A stretch of 64,000 bases of DNA from Candidatus Gastranaerophilales bacterium (lineage in GTDB: Bacteria > Cyanobacteriota > Vampirovibrionia > Gastranaerophilales > Gastranaerophilaceae), in NCBI GenBank assembly GCA_910587815.1, contig CAJUNK010000007.1, positions 52,009 to 116,008 of the forward strand, in the 5' to 3' direction. A model generated the notes under the pieces. It searched no databases. It was not told the DNA's origin and saw nothing but the letters and a program-made list of their open reading frames with translations. Positions 61,810-64,000 of this stretch are shown here, piece by piece. A program made the position numbers and the translations under genes. Numbering within the stretch: the first letter of the stretch is position 1; every line of letters starts with the position of its first letter.

Positions 61810-63612
61810 ATGAAAAAAATAGAAAACATACGAAATTTTAGCATCATTGCGCATATTGACCATGGCAAATCCACGCTTGCAGATAGACTGCTTGAAAAAA
61901 CAGGCACAATTGCACAACGTGACATGCAAGACCAGCTTTTAGACACCATGGATATTGAAAGAGAACGCGGCATCACAATAAAATTAAATGCCGCAAAAAT
62001 GCAATATAAGGCAAAAGATGGCAAAGAATATATTTTAAATTTAATTGATACTCCAGGACATGTTGACTTTTCTTATGAAGTATCAAGATCTTTGGCTGCT
62101 TGCGAAGGAGCGCTTTTAATTGTAGATGCAACCCAAGGTGTGGAAGCACAAACACTTGCCAATGTGTATCTTGCAATTGAACAAAACCTTGAGATAATTC
62201 CTGTTATAAATAAAATCGACTTGCCAAGCGCCGATGTAGAAAGAGTTAAAAACGAAATAGAAGAAGTACTCGGGATTGATGCTTCTATGGCAATACCTGT
62301 AAGCGCCAAAGAGGGCATTGGTATTGAAGATGTATTAGAAGCTGTTGTAAAATATATCCCGGCCCCCGATGATACATCCGATAAGCCGCTTAGAGCACTT
62401 GTTTTTGACAGCGCTTATGATCAATACCTTGGTACATTGTGCTTTTTCAAAGTTATGGATGGTTCTCTTAAAATGGGCGACACTGTGCAGTTTATGGCAA
62501 CAGGCAAGAAATTTGAGGTTGTAGAACTTGGATATTTAAACCCGAACCGTGTTCAGGTGAATGAACTTAAAACAGGTGAAGTAGGTTATTTTGCAGGCTC
62601 AATTAAAGAAATAACAAGGTTTGTAGGCGATACCATCACAAACGCCGAATTTCCGGCTGAAAAACCTTTAGAAGGGTATAAAGAAGCAAAACCTATGGTA
62701 TTTTCAGGGCTTTATCCTGTAGATAATGACCAATACCATGACCTAAAAGATGCATTAGAAAAATTAAAACTGAATGACAGCTCAATTACTTTTGAACCTG
62801 AAACCTCATCTGCACTTGGTTTTGGATTTAGATGCGGGTTCTTGGGAATGCTTCATATGGAAATTGCCCAGGAGCGTTTAGAACGTGAATACGATTTATC
62901 ATTAATCACAACAGCACCTTCTGTTATCTATAAGGTTTACAAAACAGACGGTTCAATGGTTGAAATAGATAATCCTGCAAACCTGCCAGAACCTCAATAC
63001 AGAGATTACATTGAAGAACCTTATGTAAAAGTGAATATTTTTACGCCAAATGATTTTGTAGGCGCCCTTATGGAATTATGCCAAAGCAAAAGAGGCGATT
63101 TTATAAACATGCAATATTTAGATAAAACCCGTGTTAATCTTGAATACCACATTCCTTTAAGTGAAGTTATCACGGATTTTTATGACCAATTAAAATCCCG
63201 TTCCAAAGGTTATGCAAGTATGGATTACGATTTTCACTCATATAAACGCTCCAGCCTTGTAAAAATGGATATTTTACTTTCAGGCGAAGTAGTTGATGCA
63301 CTTTCTGTAATCTGCCATAAGGATTCTGCCTATAGAATAGGGCAGACATTAACCGCAAAATTAAAAGAAATAATCCCAAGACAAATGTTTGAAGTGGCAA
63401 TTCAGGCTGCTGTTGGCGGCAGAGTAATTGCAAGAACAACCATAAAAGCTTTAAGAAAAAATGTCTTGGATAAATGTTACGGTGGAGACATCAGCCGTAA
63501 ACGTAAACTTTTGGAAAAACAGAAAAAAGGTAAAAAACGTATGAAATCTGTTGGTCGCGTGGATATTCCGCAAGAAGCATTCATGGCAGTTTTAAGCCTA
63601 AATGAAGAATAA
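61810..63612 (+). CDS. lepA: Elongation factor 4 (LepA), ribosome back-translocating GTPase
   Basis: A 600-aa translational GTPase. G motifs: AHIDHGKST, DTPGHVDFSYE, NKIDLPSA and SAKEGIG. The LepA-specific C-terminal domain includes GGDISRKRKLLEKQKKGKKR followed by MKSVGRVDIPQEAF. ATG at 61810 lacks a Shine-Dalgarno site and follows TATAAT by 6 nt. This spacing places the transcription start near the A of ATG, consistent with a leaderless message. Confidence 0.97.
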   Translation: MKKIENIRNFSIIAHIDHGKSTLADRLLEKTGTIAQRDMQDQLLDTMDIERERGITIKLNAAKMQYKAKDGKEYILNLIDTPGHVDFSYEVSRSLAACEGALLIVDATQGVEAQTLANVYLAIEQNLEIIPVINKIDLPSADVERVKNEIEEVLGIDASMAIPVSAKEGIGIEDVLEAVVKYIPAPDDTSDKPLRALVFDSAYDQYLGTLCFFKVMDGSLKMGDTVQFMATGKKFEVVELGYLNPNRVQVNELKTGEVGYFAGSIKEITRFVGDTITNAEFPAEKPLEGYKEAKPMVFSGLYPVDNDQYHDLKDALEKLKLNDSSITFEPETSSALGFGFRCGFLGMLHMEIAQERLEREYDLSLITTAPSVIYKVYKTDGSMVEIDNPANLPEPQYRDYIEEPYVKVNIFTPNDFVGALMELCQSKRGDFINMQYLDKTRVNLEYHIPLSEVITDFYDQLKSRSKGYASMDYDFHSYKRSSLVKMDILLSGEVVDALSVICHKDSAYRIGQTLTAKLKEIIPRQMFEVAIQAAVGGRVIARTTIKALRKNVLDKCYGGDISRKRKLLEKQKKGKKRMKSVGRVDIPQEAFMAVLSLNEE

Positions 63613-63632
63613 GTTTCCAATAGGGCGGGCAA

Positions 63633-63791
63633 TTATGCCAGCTCATCATCATCTTTATCTTGTTTAAACAAAAGATATTTGATAAGTTTTTGTTCTGCCT
63701 GAATTTCTAAAATAGCATCAAGAGCAGTTTGTACAGCTTCTCCCAGCACTTCTACCCTTTTAATGATGTCTTTTTCATTTAATTTAAGCAT
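63633..63791 (-). CDS. Small protein (52 aa)
   Basis: A 52-aa ORF starting MLKLNEKDIIKRVEVLGEAV with GGAGG 5 nt before ATG, a near-perfect Shine-Dalgarno site. It is mostly one amphipathic helix (VQTALDAILEIQAEQKLIKY) with an acidic end KDDDELA. No family recognised. Strong start signal and convergent placement with lepA support it as real. Confidence 0.7.
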   Translation of the reverse strand: MLKLNEKDIIKRVEVLGEAVQTALDAILEIQAEQKLIKYLLFKQDKDDDELA

Positions 63792-63886
63792 ATTGCCTCC
63801 AAATTTTCTACATGTAAATCAGAAACATCAATTAACCATCTATACAATTACCAAATCGGGTAAGATGAAGAATTTAAAAAAGAAAA

Positions 63887-63921
63887 GGGCGCTTAAAGGT
63901 TACTAAAAGAGCGCCCAAAAA
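63887..63921 (-). terminator. Intrinsic terminator of the gene at the window's right edge
   Basis: A 7-bp GC stem (GGGCGCT / AGCGCCC) around a loop of 16 nt. On the minus strand it is followed by TTTTCTTTTTT, so it ends the leftward gene entering from outside the window. Confidence 0.85.
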
Positions 63922-63943
63922 GTTGTTTATATCGTAAAATTTA

Positions 63944-64000
63944 TCAATTACTCCACTCAATCACCACCATACCATTAGCACCTTTACCTCCAGTGTATGC
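63944..64000 (-). CDS. C-terminal end of a glycine-rich protein (5' part outside window)
   Basis: Eighteen residues before a TGA stop read AYTGGKGANGMVVIEWSN. This ending is typical of glycine-rich tail-fibre-like or secreted proteins whose repeats close with G-x-x-G-x-V-V-I-E-W. The rest lies outside the window, so no function is assigned. A terminator follows 27 nt downstream. Confidence 0.6.
   Translation of the reverse strand, partial: AYTGGKGANGMVVIEWSN

Noticed and set aside
1..64000. CRISPR arrays, insertion sequences, integrases, tRNA or rRNA genes
   Set aside because: I looked for direct-repeat ladders, transposase or integrase motifs and tRNA-like folds in intergenic gaps and saw none that could be supported.

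Overview
The window is AT-rich bacterial chromosome. It is densely packed with mostly short intergenic gaps and carries no recognisable tRNA, rRNA, insertion sequence, integrase or CRISPR array. The gene set points to a diderm, fermentative gut-type bacterium. It has a BamA with three POTRA domains, KdsC/KdsD, a four-subunit 2-oxoacid:ferredoxin oxidoreductase, NadB/NadC and the tail of the ribosomal alpha operon. The best match I can suggest is a Gastranaerophilales (Melainabacteria/Vampirovibrionia) genome. That is inference from gene content and from the odd F-x-G-tagged proteins described below, not a database result.

Layout. 1-3.6 kb (minus): 3' part of RNase E/G, a TIGR03936-type protein, a small orphan, EngB and a small protein. 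3.7-6.7 kb (plus): speE-aroA-pgeF. 6.7-8.0 kb (minus): an unknown three-gene unit including a 51-aa ORF. 8.0-14.1 kb: a U32 peptidase, two small proteins, an ADP-ribosyltransferase-like gene broken by an in-frame stop, and two paralogous membrane proteins with C-terminal repeats. 14.1-18.6 kb (minus): KorABCD-type oxidoreductase, a divergent RelA/SpoT-like protein and YraN. 18.6-25.3 kb: gatA, an EF-hand protein, rsmD, a CoA-disulfide-reductase-like flavoprotein, nadC and nadB. 25.4-30.6 kb (minus): one probable operon NfeD-SPFH-response regulator-histidine kinase-tadA-TIGR02757. 30.8-45.9 kb: a flavoprotein, clpP, a GT39-like transferase, a degenerate REC/GGDEF protein, two TPR paralogues, kdsC/kdsD, a KDPG-type aldolase, a class A beta-lactamase, leuA, a pair of membrane proteins and a divergent sigma-like factor. 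46-54 kb: bamA, a GC-rich anomalous island, gyrA, wecB, a tagged methyltransferase and a tagged small protein. 54.1-59.4 kb (minus): infA-rpmJ-rpsM-rpsK-rpsD-rpoA-rplQ-truA-rplM-rpsI. 59.7-64 kb: a UbiA-family prenyltransferase, a PEBP-family protein, a small protein, lepA, a 52-aa ORF, and the end of a glycine-rich protein leaving the window.

The most interesting layer is a set of otherwise unrelated proteins that share short N-terminal motifs. One is an early [IVT]-x-F-x-[GA]. The other is a later DT[IV][TS][FL][FS][GN]. Behind these tags lie an ADP-ribosyltransferase-like domain, a RelA/SpoT-like domain and transmembrane-plus-repeat domains; a SAM methyltransferase and several small or membrane proteins carry weaker early-motif matches. 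This looks like a modular tag on diverse cargo, possibly for sorting or secretion. Other signals are two 69-bp repeats, 84% identical, inside the ribosomal operon; a 54% GC transcribed-looking island between bamA and gyrA; frequent TTG starts with strong Shine-Dalgarno sites; and two genes with a -10 box placed as if the mRNA were leaderless.
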